From Streptomyces tailanensis (GTDB lineage: Bacteria > Actinomycetota > Actinomycetes > Streptomycetales > Streptomycetaceae), in contig NZ_VTHJ01000036.1 in NCBI RefSeq assembly GCF_008386495.1, positions 1-64,000 of the forward strand: 64,000 nt of DNA, read 5' to 3'. Of this stretch, positions 8,439-17,216 are shown piece after piece. Below the pieces are notes generated by a model. It saw nothing but the letters and a program-made list of their open reading frames with translations. It was not told the origin of the DNA and searched no databases. Within the stretch, counting starts at the first letter, position 1. Every line of letters starts with the position of its first letter. Position numbers and translations under genes: made by a program.

Positions 8439-8465
8439 GAAACAGACGCGATGCGGTCGGGTAAC
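8439..8465 (+). promoter_or_regulatory. Possible GlnR-type site upstream of nitrite reductase operon
   Basis: GAAAC (8439-8443) and GTAAC (8461-8465) are spaced 22 bases apart, the two-turn spacing of GlnR half-sites. The intervening half-site positions are degenerate (GATGC). GlnR controls nirB in Streptomyces, which makes the site plausible, not proven. The rest of 8140-8488 holds no gene that I can support. Confidence 0.3.
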
Positions 8466-8488
8466 ACCGGCACCGCACGCTCAAGGGC

Positions 8489-9706
8489 ATGACCTCGGAT
8501 GAGCGTGTGGTGGTGATCGGCTCCGGCCTCGCGGGTGTACGTCTCGCCCGGCGGCTCGGAGAGCTCGGCATGCCCGCCACGCTGATCGGCGAGGAGGAGC
8601 ACACACCGTACAACCGGGTGCTGCTCGCCGAGGTCCTGGCCGGGCGGTACGCCCCCGAGGTGATCGCGCTGCCCGCCCCCGCCGAGCTGACGCGCGGCCG
8701 GGTGGTCCGTATCGACCGCGAGATGCGAGCCGTACATCTCGCGGACGGTGCGGAGATCGCATACGACACGCTCGTGCTGGCGACCGGGTCGAACCCGGTG
8801 CTGCCGCCGCTGCGCGGTCTCTGGGACCCGGAGCGGCACGAGTTCCCCGACGGGGTGCACGCGTTCCGGACCATGGACGACTGTCTGGGGCTGTCGAAGG
8901 CGGTACGGCCGGGTGTACGGGCCGTCGTGATCGGCGGCGGGCTCCTCGGGGTCTCCGCCGCCCGCGCGCTCGCCCTGCGCGGCGCCCAGGTCGTCCTCGC
9001 CCAGCAGGGCGAGCGGCTGATGGAGCGTCAACTCGACCCGTCCGCCTCGAAGTTGGTGCGTCGACACCTCGCCGACCTCGGCGTCGAGGTGCACACCGAG
9101 ACCCGCGTACGGGCCGTCCGCAGCGTCGGCGGGGCCGTACGGTCGGTGTCGATGGCCGACGGGTACGCGCTCGACGCGGACCTCGTGGTCATCGCCTGCG
9201 GCGTCCACCCCCGGGTGGGTCTCGCCCAGGAGGCGGGGCTCGCGGTGCACAAGGGCGTCATCGTCGACGAGGAGCTGCGCACCTCCGACCCGCACATCCA
9301 CGCGATCGGCGACTGCGTTCAATTCGAGGGCACGGTCTACGGCCTCGCCACCCCGGCGCTCGAACAGGCCGATGCCCTGGCCGAGTTGCTGGCCGGGAAC
9401 GCGGACTCCCGCTACACCGGAACCCGCGCCCTGACCCGCCTGACGCTCGCCGGACAGGACTTCCTCGATCTCGCCGCGTTCGGCGAGCCCGAGCCCCAGC
9501 CGGGTGACGACGTCATCCAGCTCGCCGACGCCACCCGCGGCACCTACCGCAAGGTCGTCGTCCGCGACGACCGCCTGGTCGGCGGGGTGCTCGTCGGCGA
9601 ACTCGGCACCGTGGGCGCGCTCGCCCGCGCCTGGGAGGGAGCAGAGCCGCTCCCCGCGAACGGCGCTCCCCTGCTCCACCTGCTCACCAACGATGGAGGC
9701 TCCTGA
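8489..9706 (+). CDS. FAD-dependent NAD(P) oxidoreductase of the nitrite reductase operon
   Basis: A 405-residue flavoprotein of the NirB/rubredoxin-reductase type. It has an N-terminal dinucleotide-binding motif (VVVIGSGLAGVRLARRL), a second one for NAD(P)H in the middle (AVVIGGGLLGVSAARAL) and the C-terminal FAD motif (HIHAIGDCVQFEG). It resembles the N-terminal half of NirB without the iron-sulfur and siroheme domains. It ends one base before the nirB start codon, so the two are surely co-translated. A role as electron donor to nitrite or nitrate reductase is an inference from position; Bacillus NasB is the nearest precedent. It starts at the ATG at 8489. Confidence 0.85.
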   Translation: MTSDERVVVIGSGLAGVRLARRLGELGMPATLIGEEEHTPYNRVLLAEVLAGRYAPEVIALPAPAELTRGRVVRIDREMRAVHLADGAEIAYDTLVLATGSNPVLPPLRGLWDPERHEFPDGVHAFRTMDDCLGLSKAVRPGVRAVVIGGGLLGVSAARALALRGAQVVLAQQGERLMERQLDPSASKLVRRHLADLGVEVHTETRVRAVRSVGGAVRSVSMADGYALDADLVVIACGVHPRVGLAQEAGLAVHKGVIVDEELRTSDPHIHAIGDCVQFEGTVYGLATPALEQADALAELLAGNADSRYTGTRALTRLTLAGQDFLDLAAFGEPEPQPGDDVIQLADATRGTYRKVVVRDDRLVGGVLVGELGTVGALARAWEGAEPLPANGAPLLHLLTNDGGS

Positions 9707-12322
9707 ATGACCGCCACCCCGGGGGCCACCCCCACGATCGTGCTCGTCGGCCACGGCATGGTCGGCCAGCGCTTCCTCGAAGCGCTGGCCGAGCGCGGCC
9801 TGACCGCCACGCACCGCGTGGTCGTGCTCTGCGAGGAGCCGCGCCCGGCGTACGACCGCGTGGCGCTCACCTCGTACTTCGCGGGCAAGACGCCCGAGGA
9901 CCTGTCGATGACCGACATGGCGTTCATCGAGCAGCACGGCATCGAGCTGTTCGTCGGCGACCCGGCCGAGACCGTCGACCGCGAGGCCAAGAAGGTCACC
10001 GCGCGCTCCGGCCAGGTCTTCGAGTACGACATCCTCGTCCTCGCCACCGGCTCGTACCCCTTCGTGCCGCCGGTCCCGAACAAGGACGCCGAGGGCTGCT
10101 TCGTCTACCGCACGATCGAGGACCTGCTCGCGATCGAGGAGTACGCGAAGACCAAGGCCCAGGTGGGTGCCGTCGTCGGCGGCGGTCTGCTCGGACTTGA
10201 GGCGGCCGGTGCCCTCAAGGGTCTCGGGCTGACCTCCCACATCGTGGAGTTCGCGCCCCGGCTGATGCCCGTGCAGGTCGACGACGGCGGTGGCGCGGCC
10301 CTGCTGCGCACCATCGAGGACATGGGGCTCAGCGTCCACACGGGCGTCGGCACCCAGGAGATCGTCGTCGGTGAGGACGGCGCGGTCACCGGGATGAAGC
10401 TGTCCGACGGCTCCGAACTCGCCACCGACATGGTGGTGTTCTCCGCCGGTGTCCGCCCCCGCGACCAGCTGGCCCGCGAATGCGGCCTCACGGTCGGCGA
10501 GCGCGGCGGCATCACCGTCGACGAGCAGTGCCGGACCGTCTCCGACCCGCACGTCTTCGCGATCGGCGAGTGCGCGCTGGCGGCGGACGGCCGGGTGTAC
10601 GGCCTGGTGGCCCCCGGTTACGAGCAGGCCGAGACGGCCGCCGCGACGATCGCCGCCGACGAGGCCGCGTTCACGGGCGCGGACATGTCGACGAAGCTGA
10701 AGCTGCTGGGCGTCGATGTCGCCTCCTTCGGTGACGCGCACGGCGTGACCGCCGACTGCCTGGACGTCGTGTACTCCGACTCCCGCTCGGGCGTCTACAA
10801 GAAGCTGGTCATCGGCCGCGACGGCGAGCTGCTCGGCGGCATCCTGGTCGGCGACGCGGAGGCGTACGGCACGCTGAAGGCGTTCACCGGTTCGGTCCCG
10901 CCGGTCTCACCCGAGTCGCTCGTCCTCCCGGCGGGCTCCGGCGGCGGCGCGCAGCTCGGCCCGTCCGCACTGCCGGACGAGGCGATCATCTGCTCCTGCA
11001 ACAACGTCCGCAAGGGCACGATCCGCGGCGCGGTCACCGAGCACAAGTGCACCACCGTGCCCGAGGTGAAGAAGTGCACCAAGGCCGGTACGACCTGCGG
11101 CTCCTGCGTCAAGGTGCTCGGCCAGCTGGTCACCGCCGAGCTGGAGGCCAGCGGCGTCGAGGTCGACAAGGGCCTGTGCGCCTGCTTCTCGCAGACCCGC
11201 GAGGAGCTGTACGAGATCGTCCTCGCCCTGCGCATCAACACGTACCAGGACCTCCTCGACCGGTACGGCCGCGAGGACGCCCGGGGCGGCGACGGCTGCG
11301 AGATCTGCAAGCCCGCGGTCGGCTCGATCATCGCCTCCCTCGCCCCGACGATCGGCGCCGACGGCTACGTCCTCGAAGGCGAGCAGGCGGCGCTCCAGGA
11401 CACCAACGACCACTTCCTGGCCAACCTCCAGAAGAACGGCTCGTACTCGGTCGTCCCCCGCATCCCCGGCGGTGAGATCACCCCCGAGGGCCTGATCGTG
11501 ATCGGCGAGATCGCCCGCGACTTCGGTCTCTACACGAAGATCACGGGTGGTCAGCGCATCGACATGTTCGGCGCGCGGGTCGAACAACTCCCCCTGATCT
11601 GGACGAGGTTGGTGGACGCCGGCTTCGAATCGGGACACGCCTACGGCAAGTCCCTCCGCACAGTAAAGTCCTGCGTCGGCCAGACCTGGTGCCGCTACGG
11701 CGTACAGGACTCGGTCCGCATGGCGATCGACCTGGAGCTGCGCTACCGGGGCCTGAGGTCCCCGCACAAGCTCAAGTCGGCGGTCTCCGGGTGCGCCCGC
11801 GAGTGCGCGGAGGCCCAGTCGAAGGACTTCGGCGTCATCGCGACGTCGAACGGCTGGAACCTCTACGTCGGCGGCAACGGCGGCGCGACCCCGCGCCACG
11901 CGGACCTGCTGGCCCAGGATCTGAGCGACGCCGAACTGATCAAGCTGATCGACCGGTTCCTGATGTTCTACATCCGCACGGCGGACCGTCTCGAACGCAC
12001 CTCGACCTGGCTGGAGCGGATCCCCGGCGGCCTGGACCACGTACGGGACGTGGTCGTGGAGGACTCCCTCGGCATCTGCGAGGAGCTGGAGTCGCTGATG
12101 ACCGCGCACGTCGCGCACTACGCCGACGAGTGGGCCTCCACCATCAACGACCCCGAGAAGCTCGCCCGGTTCGTGTCGTTCGTCAACGCCCCGGACACCC
12201 CGGACCCGGTCGTCGGCTTCGTCCCCGAGCGCGACCAGATCAAGCCCGACCTGCCGCTGCTGTCCATCGGCCTGCGGCCCGCCGCCGCCGAAGAAGTCCT
12301 GGAAGGAAGCGCCCAGCGATGA
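9707..12322 (+). CDS. nirB: Nitrite reductase (NADH) large subunit
   Basis: Reduces nitrite to ammonium with NAD(P)H in the cytoplasm. The 871-residue length matches the family. Domains in order: FAD and NAD binding (about 1-410, motifs GHGMVGQRFLE and VVGGGLLGLEAAG); BFD-like [2Fe-2S] cysteines (CSCNNV about residue 428, CTKAGTTCGSC); two ferredoxin-like half domains; and the siroheme/[4Fe-4S] domain with cysteines in CVGQTWC (about 655) and SGCAREC (about 694). All four siroheme-cluster cysteines are present. The start ATG at 9707 directly follows the upstream stop, and the 3' end overlaps nirD by four bases (ATGA). Confidence 0.97.
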   Translation: MTATPGATPTIVLVGHGMVGQRFLEALAERGLTATHRVVVLCEEPRPAYDRVALTSYFAGKTPEDLSMTDMAFIEQHGIELFVGDPAETVDREAKKVTARSGQVFEYDILVLATGSYPFVPPVPNKDAEGCFVYRTIEDLLAIEEYAKTKAQVGAVVGGGLLGLEAAGALKGLGLTSHIVEFAPRLMPVQVDDGGGAALLRTIEDMGLSVHTGVGTQEIVVGEDGAVTGMKLSDGSELATDMVVFSAGVRPRDQLARECGLTVGERGGITVDEQCRTVSDPHVFAIGECALAADGRVYGLVAPGYEQAETAAATIAADEAAFTGADMSTKLKLLGVDVASFGDAHGVTADCLDVVYSDSRSGVYKKLVIGRDGELLGGILVGDAEAYGTLKAFTGSVPPVSPESLVLPAGSGGGAQLGPSALPDEAIICSCNNVRKGTIRGAVTEHKCTTVPEVKKCTKAGTTCGSCVKVLGQLVTAELEASGVEVDKGLCACFSQTREELYEIVLALRINTYQDLLDRYGREDARGGDGCEICKPAVGSIIASLAPTIGADGYVLEGEQAALQDTNDHFLANLQKNGSYSVVPRIPGGEITPEGLIVIGEIARDFGLYTKITGGQRIDMFGARVEQLPLIWTRLVDAGFESGHAYGKSLRTVKSCVGQTWCRYGVQDSVRMAIDLELRYRGLRSPHKLKSAVSGCARECAEAQSKDFGVIATSNGWNLYVGGNGGATPRHADLLAQDLSDAELIKLIDRFLMFYIRTADRLERTSTWLERIPGGLDHVRDVVVEDSLGICEELESLMTAHVAHYADEWASTINDPEKLARFVSFVNAPDTPDPVVGFVPERDQIKPDLPLLSIGLRPAAAEEVLEGSAQR

Positions 12323-12669
12323 CCCTGGCCCCCGAGAAAACCGATGTGAAGATCCAGCTGCGGCTGGCGGACAGCTGGTTCACGGTCTGCGACCTGGCCG
12401 TACTGACCCCGGGCCGCGGCGTGGCCGCCCTGCTCCCCGACGGCAACCAGGCCGCGCTCTTCATGGACCGCGCGGGCAAGCTGTACGCCATCGACAACCG
12501 CGACCCCTTCGGCGGCGCCGCCGTCCTCTCCCGCGGCCTCATCGGCACCCACCAGGGCCGCCCGTTCGTGGCCTCCCCGCTCCTGAAGCAGCGCTTCGAC
12601 CTGGAGAACGGGCAGTGCCTGGACGACGAGACGGTACGTATTACGGCGTACGAGGTGCGGGCGGCGTAG
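12319..12669 (+). CDS. nirD: Nitrite reductase (NADH) small subunit
   Basis: Small partner of NirB, 116 residues, with a Rieske-like fold. As is usual for NirD it lacks the two Cys-x-His pairs that would hold a Rieske cluster. Family sequence is visible in FTVCDLAVLTPGRGVAALL, LYAIDNRDPFGGAAVLSRG and LKQRFDLENGQCLDDE. It starts with the ATG at 12319, which overlaps the nirB stop (ATGA), indicating coupled translation. Eleven bases after its stop codon comes the stop of an oppositely oriented TnpB-like gene, so the end of nirD would be covered by any transcript reading through that gene. Confidence 0.93.
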   Translation: MTLAPEKTDVKIQLRLADSWFTVCDLAVLTPGRGVAALLPDGNQAALFMDRAGKLYAIDNRDPFGGAAVLSRGLIGTHQGRPFVASPLLKQRFDLENGQCLDDETVRITAYEVRAA

Positions 12670-12680
12670 AGCGTCTCTGA

Positions 12681-14663
12681 TCAGCTAAGCGAACCTGTGC
12701 GAACCGTGGGGTTCGGTGTGGGTTCTGCCCACTGTGGTGGGGTGGCGTGGGCGTGCAGGTGGAAGCCTGCGCCCAGTGCTGCCCCTCTGGGCCGGTGTCG
12801 GCGGGTGGTGGGTGTGCTTGTGCTGATCGTTGTCACGCCCTGGTGCCGGTGGGCTGCGCGGGGCAGCCTCGTCCGGCCCTGTGGTGCGTGTCCCTCCGGA
12901 CGCTTGCCCGCCGGACCGCAGGGGCCGGTGGGGGAGGGTGCCCTGCGTCGCCTGGGCGCGGGGCGTGGGGTGCGGCGCCGGGTGGGTCCGGTCTTGGACC
13001 GGTCCCGGCGGGCTGGTGGGGTGGTCGGTTCGACCACGGCGGTGGCTTCGAGCGTGTCGACCACGCTGCGGATGGCCATGGTCCCGCTGGCGCGGTCCAC
13101 CACGGTCTTGGTCTGGTGGGTGAGGCCGCGGGCGGCGATGCGCTGCCACGCCCCGGTGTCGCGGTCGCCCTGCCAGCCGCAGTCGGAGTTGGGGCAGGTG
13201 GCCCATTTCCAGCCGGGTGTGGTGGGCCGGTCGGGGGCTTTGCGGTGGCGCAGCGGGACCAGGCAGCGGGGGCAGTGCCGGGAGGTGCCGCGGGCGGGGA
13301 CGGTGACGACGGCGATGCCCGTCTCGGCGGCCAGGTGCCGCATCCGGTCCACGATCTGCCCTCGTACCTGCTGGGACAGGCGGGTGTTGAGGGTGCGGCC
13401 CATGCCGCAGGCCTCCATCGAGCGCAGGTCCTCGACGTAGATCACGCTCGCACCGGCGGCGATGGCCTGGTCGACCGTCCACCGTGCGGCGGACCAGGCG
13501 AGCGCGTCGTTGAGGTTGGAGCGCCGGGCCGACACGTGCCGGATCTCCTCGGCCAGCACAGCGTGCCTGCCGCTCAGGCGGTGGCCGTCGGCGTCGTTGA
13601 TGAGGCACTGGTAGTGGTCGGTCTTGGCGTGCAGGTACTCACTCTCGCGGCGTAGCCGGTGCTGCTTGGCCAGCACCCCGGCCGCGCGGAACTGGGCACC
13701 GCCTCCGAGAGCGGTGATCGTGCCGTTGTCGTGCAGCCGGACCGCGCCCGCGCTGAGCAGGGTGTTCAGGCCCCAGTCCACGCCGAGTGCGGTCGTGTGC
13801 CCGGTGCGCCGGGCCGTGGGCACGGCGTGGCTGTGGGCGAGGTCGGCGTGGACCCGGCCGGCGTGGATGCGCAGGGTGGGCAGGTGCAGCACCGCGCCGG
13901 GCGGGACGGTCGGCGGCAGTGTGATCGGGCAGGCCACCCACGCCCAGTCCGCATAGGAGCGCGGGTCGGGGCGGGTGGGCAGCTGCAGCCGCAGCAGCGC
14001 CCGGCCCGGATCGTCGGTACGGACGATGGTCGCCTGCTGGCTGTCACAGGCGGACAGCAGCAGCATCCGCGCCGCCTGGGGCGCGGCCTCCAGTTCGAAC
14101 ACGTCGGCCGGCATGCGGCCGTGCTTGCCTGCGAAGGCGGCGATCTGACGGGTCCGGGACCTGATCACACCCGACGGCAGGTGCTTGCCATCGGGGACGG
14201 CTTCACGGACGGCATCCCACTCCTCAGGGGTACGCCTCACCGGGTCGGCGGGCCACGTGGCGATGACCCCGCCGGTCACATCGGCCCGCCATGCGGCCGA
14301 CCGCAGCAGGCGCCCGGCCTGCTCCTGGGCCATGCGCACGACCCGGTCATTGACACGCACACCCTCAGGCGGCACCGCAGTCCAGCCCAGCCGCCGCAGC
14401 GCCATCCAGGCCTGCGACGGCAGCCCGCGACCCTCGACGTCCACGCCCGCAGCCAGCGCCTCCACACCGGCCGCGTTCCAGTGCTCCGCCAGTAGCCCGG
14501 CGGCCATGCGGGACACCAGATCCGCCGCCCAGCCCACCCGCTCCGCGAGCATGGCGGCCGACAGCACCTCGCCCGTCCTCTCCACCACTGCCGACCGCAG
14601 CAGACCACGAGCACAGGCCGTGCGGGCCGTCTCGCCCTCGCCGAGCGGCAGCCTCCGGCTCAC
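12681..14663 (-). CDS. Large TnpB-like RuvC nuclease (transposase/IS605 OrfB superfamily), catalytic residues intact
   Basis: A 660-residue protein whose C-terminal half is a TnpB-type RuvC nuclease: D296 in LGVDWGLNTLL, E411 in IYVEDL, D502 in GDRDTGAW, and a zinc ribbon with C464/C467 (CPRC) and C490/C495 (CPNSDC). All three acidic residues are present. The N-terminal 285 residues are longer than, and unlike, typical 400-residue TnpB, which puts the protein near small Cas12-like nucleases in size. The last 110 residues are Arg/Pro-rich and look non-conserved, as expected where the 3' end doubles as a guide RNA scaffold. The GTG start at 14663 has GGGGAGGGG just upstream. No tnpA, array or second element gene is nearby. 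It is convergent with nirD. Whether it is a mobile element gene or a domesticated nuclease is open. Confidence 0.75.
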   Translation of the reverse strand: MSRRLPLGEGETARTACARGLLRSAVVERTGEVLSAAMLAERVGWAADLVSRMAAGLLAEHWNAAGVEALAAGVDVEGRGLPSQAWMALRRLGWTAVPPEGVRVNDRVVRMAQEQAGRLLRSAAWRADVTGGVIATWPADPVRRTPEEWDAVREAVPDGKHLPSGVIRSRTRQIAAFAGKHGRMPADVFELEAAPQAARMLLLSACDSQQATIVRTDDPGRALLRLQLPTRPDPRSYADWAWVACPITLPPTVPPGAVLHLPTLRIHAGRVHADLAHSHAVPTARRTGHTTALGVDWGLNTLLSAGAVRLHDNGTITALGGGAQFRAAGVLAKQHRLRRESEYLHAKTDHYQCLINDADGHRLSGRHAVLAEEIRHVSARRSNLNDALAWSAARWTVDQAIAAGASVIYVEDLRSMEACGMGRTLNTRLSQQVRGQIVDRMRHLAAETGIAVVTVPARGTSRHCPRCLVPLRHRKAPDRPTTPGWKWATCPNSDCGWQGDRDTGAWQRIAARGLTHQTKTVVDRASGTMAIRSVVDTLEATAVVEPTTPPARRDRSKTGPTRRRTPRPAPRRRRAPSPTGPCGPAGKRPEGHAPQGRTRLPRAAHRHQGVTTISTSTPTTRRHRPRGAALGAGFHLHAHATPPQWAEPTPNPTVRTGSLS

Positions 14664-14862
14664 CGGCCCCTCCCCTCACCCATGGTGCTGTCATCCGATC
14701 AACGACACACCCACGACAAGGTCACGCATTCGATCCACGCACCCACATACGACCCCGCCATCAGCGCCCGCCCCACGACATGACACCGACACACGACACA
14801 CACCACTACGGATCACCACGGATCCCAAAGGAAACACGTGAGCCTGTCGCTCAGCTCGTAGG

Positions 14863-14890
14863 AGGGGTGGTTCGCGCGCGAACCACCCCT
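14863..14890. terminator. Perfect 28-base palindrome 5' of the nuclease gene and at the 3' end of the SDR gene
   Basis: AGGGGTGGTTCGCG (14863-14876) is followed without a loop by its exact complement to 14890. It overlaps the SDR stop codon region and lies upstream of the TnpB-like gene. It probably terminates SDR transcription. Confidence 0.6.
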
Positions 14891-15837
14891 CACGCCTTCA
14901 GCTGGTCGTACATCACCCCGGTCATCCGCTCCGACTCCTCCCAGAGGAGTTCACCGGCGCGGTCGTTGAGGGTCCATGGGGCCCGGGGCGACCCGGCGGG
15001 CGAGCCGCGCCACATCGCGAACGACGGGCCGATGAAGGCGTCCGGCTCGACGCCGGGCGCGGTGGCCGCGTACAGCGTCGGCAGGGCGCCCGCCTCGGCG
15101 GACTGGGCGAAGAACCGGTTGCCGATCCGCATGAACGCCTCCATGCCCTTACGGCCCTCCGCGCTCGGCCCGGAGGTCTGGAGGTTCGTCGCCGCGTACC
15201 CGGGGTGCGCGGCGGCCGCGACGCCATCGGCGCCGGCGGCCGCGAGCCGCCGGGCCAGCTCGTGCGTGAACAGCAGGTTGGCCGTCTTGGAGCGGGCGTA
15301 GGCGAGCCAACGACCGTACGCGCGCTCGCTGTTGAGGTCGTCGATGTCGATGTTCGCCCTCATGTGCATGCCGCTGGAGAGGGTCACGACCCGTGCGCCG
15401 GGGGTGGCCAGGAGGGTGGGCAGCAGCAGCCCGGTGAGTGCGAAGTGCCCGAGATGGTTCGTCCCGAACTGCGTCTCGAAACCGTCCGCCGTCCGCCCCT
15501 CCACCACGGCCATCACACCCGCGTTGTTGATCAGCAGATCGAGGCGGTCGTCGTGCGTACGGTCGTGGGTACGGCCGTACGTCGCGGCGAACTCCCGTAC
15601 GGAGTCCAGGTCCCCGAGATCGAGCCGCATCAACTCGACGCTGCTCTCCGGGACTTCGGAGGTCATGCGGTCCAGGGCCGCGGCACCCCGCTCCTCGCTC
15701 CGGCACGCGAGGACCACGTGGGCGCCGTGCCGGGCGAGTTCACGGGCGGTGACATAGCCGATGCCGCTGTTGGCCCCCGTGACGACGGCCGTACGGCCGG
15801 TCTGATCGGGGATGTCGTGCGCGTTCCAGCCCGCCAT
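14890..15837 (-). CDS. Short-chain dehydrogenase/reductase
   Basis: A 315-residue NAD(P)-dependent oxidoreductase of the SDR superfamily, of the retinol-dehydrogenase/WW-domain oxidoreductase-like type. The Rossmann motif TGANSGIG lies near residue 20, followed by ACRSEERG, the LLINNAGVM motif, and the catalytic YARSK (Tyr-x3-Lys). The substrate cannot be inferred. A short internal duplication RTHDRTHD near residue 88 lengthens a surface loop. It starts at the ATG at 15837. It appears to be a single gene, ending in the palindrome at 14863-14890. Confidence 0.88.
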   Translation of the reverse strand: MAGWNAHDIPDQTGRTAVVTGANSGIGYVTARELARHGAHVVLACRSEERGAAALDRMTSEVPESSVELMRLDLGDLDSVREFAATYGRTHDRTHDDRLDLLINNAGVMAVVEGRTADGFETQFGTNHLGHFALTGLLLPTLLATPGARVVTLSSGMHMRANIDIDDLNSERAYGRWLAYARSKTANLLFTHELARRLAAAGADGVAAAAHPGYAATNLQTSGPSAEGRKGMEAFMRIGNRFFAQSAEAGALPTLYAATAPGVEPDAFIGPSFAMWRGSPAGSPRAPWTLNDRAGELLWEESERMTGVMYDQLKA

Positions 15838-16133
15838 GACGTCACCACCCTCTCAAAGGGGTCCTTCTTGGAGAGCGTACGCGGGCAACCGGGGGCAGGT
15901 GGAGACTGTGGGGCTGCCACAGGTGGCCGTGCCGGGCGGCGAGTCCATCGGATGCGGGGTGGGAGGGGAGACTCATTCACAACTCCTTCCGGAATACGTC
16001 TCGTTATGCCCTGCGAGACATGGGGTCGCTGTAAGGTGTGAGGCGCCTGCTCTCTCGCACGCACGCCTCTGGCCGCGTCGTGCGGTCGGAGTCCTCACAC
16101 AGTGGGGTGACCTTCGGCGAGAGGAGAAGGCAC

Positions 16134-16250
16134 GTGGAGGACGAACAGGGACGAGAGCCCGAGGATCTTCCCCGGTGGGTACGCTCACTGGTTGCGATCC
16201 TGGGTGCGCTGGCCCCGTTCGCGCTGTGTGTGGTGATGCTGCTGCGCTAG
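16134..16250 (+). CDS. Small single-pass membrane protein, 38 residues
   Basis: A short gene starting with GTG at 16134, with GAGAAGG correctly spaced upstream. It encodes an acidic N-terminus (VEDEQGREPEDLP) followed by one membrane helix (VAILGALAPFALCVVMLLR). An in-frame ATG at 16038 would give 70 residues, but its added sequence is basic and unconvincing. A strong hairpin follows at 16295. The function is unknown. Confidence 0.5.
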   Translation: MEDEQGREPEDLPRWVRSLVAILGALAPFALCVVMLLR

Positions 16251-16294
16251 TCGGCGCACGCAGGGTGGGTTTCGACTGAACGGGCCTTGAGATA

Positions 16295-16323
16295 GGTCCG
16301 GCTGACCCGAGATCAGCCGGACC
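16295..16323 (+). terminator. Hairpin after the small membrane protein gene
   Basis: GGTCCGGCTGA (16295-16305) pairs perfectly with 16313-16323. A second, looser hairpin with a GAGCC/GGCTC stem lies at about 16345-16375. Confidence 0.6.
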
Positions 16324-17158
16324 CACCCCGATCTCACACACTGGCCGAGCCGCCGGTTGCAGCCGGGGGCTCGGCCCTTCCGCGTGTGGGCCTCAGTTGC
16401 AGCCGAACCTATACTTGGGGCTGCTTCGTGTAGCTACACCATAGCCAACAGAGGCAAGTCTTAAGAGTCATTCCGTGGCCTCTTACGCCTTCAATTCGCC
16501 TCTTGTGAACCCGTCATGCGCATCGGATTGCTCTGCCTCGGATCGCAGGTCAAGTGACTGTTGGCAGGGCGGGGACGTCCTCGACCGCGAGGCTGTGCTG
16601 AGGTCCGTACCCCGATCGCTGGCCAGTCGCCCGACGCGCAGCATGTCGTCGTCACCAAGTGCAGATGCAGGCGGGTTCGTCGTCGCTGAACGGCGTCAGG
16701 TCGTCGGCGAACCGACCGCCGGGGCGGACGCGGTCGAGCAGGGCCTGCGTCGCATAGCGCCGATCCGCCTCGTCGGGGATGTCCGACTGATGCTGAAGGG
16801 CCACCAGCGCACGGGTGGAATCGACCGGAACCCGCCCGGAGAAGACGTACGCCGCTGATGGGGCCGGCCCGCCGCCCTGTGTCGGCTTGCCCCGCCGGAC
16901 GAAGGCCCGCGAGCTCCTTGCGTCCGGGGCACCGTCACCCCGCCTGTCTCACACAGCCTGACCGGCGAGCCCGCCCATCACCACCGCACCTCCATCAAGT
17001 TCGAAGACCCGCCAAACGGGTGTGTGAACGGGTCCAAGAACATGTGGCTGAAGAACGTACAGCGTCGAGCGGCGGCCCAATCCGCAATCAAGGTCAAGCA
17101 TCGTCGCCGTGCGCTACACGTGCACATGCTGCGTCGTGAGCCGTTCTGATCAGAAATT
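16324..17158. other. Gene-poor remnant zone
   Basis: I can support no intact gene here. Two stretches read like protein debris. On the minus strand about 16660-16860 a frame gives VALQHQSDIPDEADRRYATQ. On the plus strand 16995-17149 an open frame without a start ends in NVQRRAAAQSAIKVKHRRRA and a TGA at 17147. The zone lies between a hairpin and a terminator and borders the regulator module that follows. It looks like the scar of a lost mobile or accessory segment. Confidence 0.4.
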
Positions 17159-17206
17159 GCCCGGTATCCCTTCGCGTCCGCGGAGCGGATGCCGGGGCCT
17201 TTTTTC
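17159..17206 (+). terminator. Rho-independent-type terminator
   Basis: The arm GCCCGGTATCC and the following CTTCGCG pair with CGCGGAGCGGATGCCGGG, allowing two G-U pairs. Seven T bases follow directly in the plus direction. It marks the end of plus-strand transcription from the remnant zone and faces the end of the regulator gene at 17217. Confidence 0.75.
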
Positions 17207-17216
17207 TGGGCTTGGA

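Noticed and set aside
8153..10741. 862-codon open frame opposite the nitrite reductase genes
   Set aside because: Antisense of the FAD oxidoreductase and nirB, with Arg/Gly/His-rich low-complexity translation and no recognisable domain.
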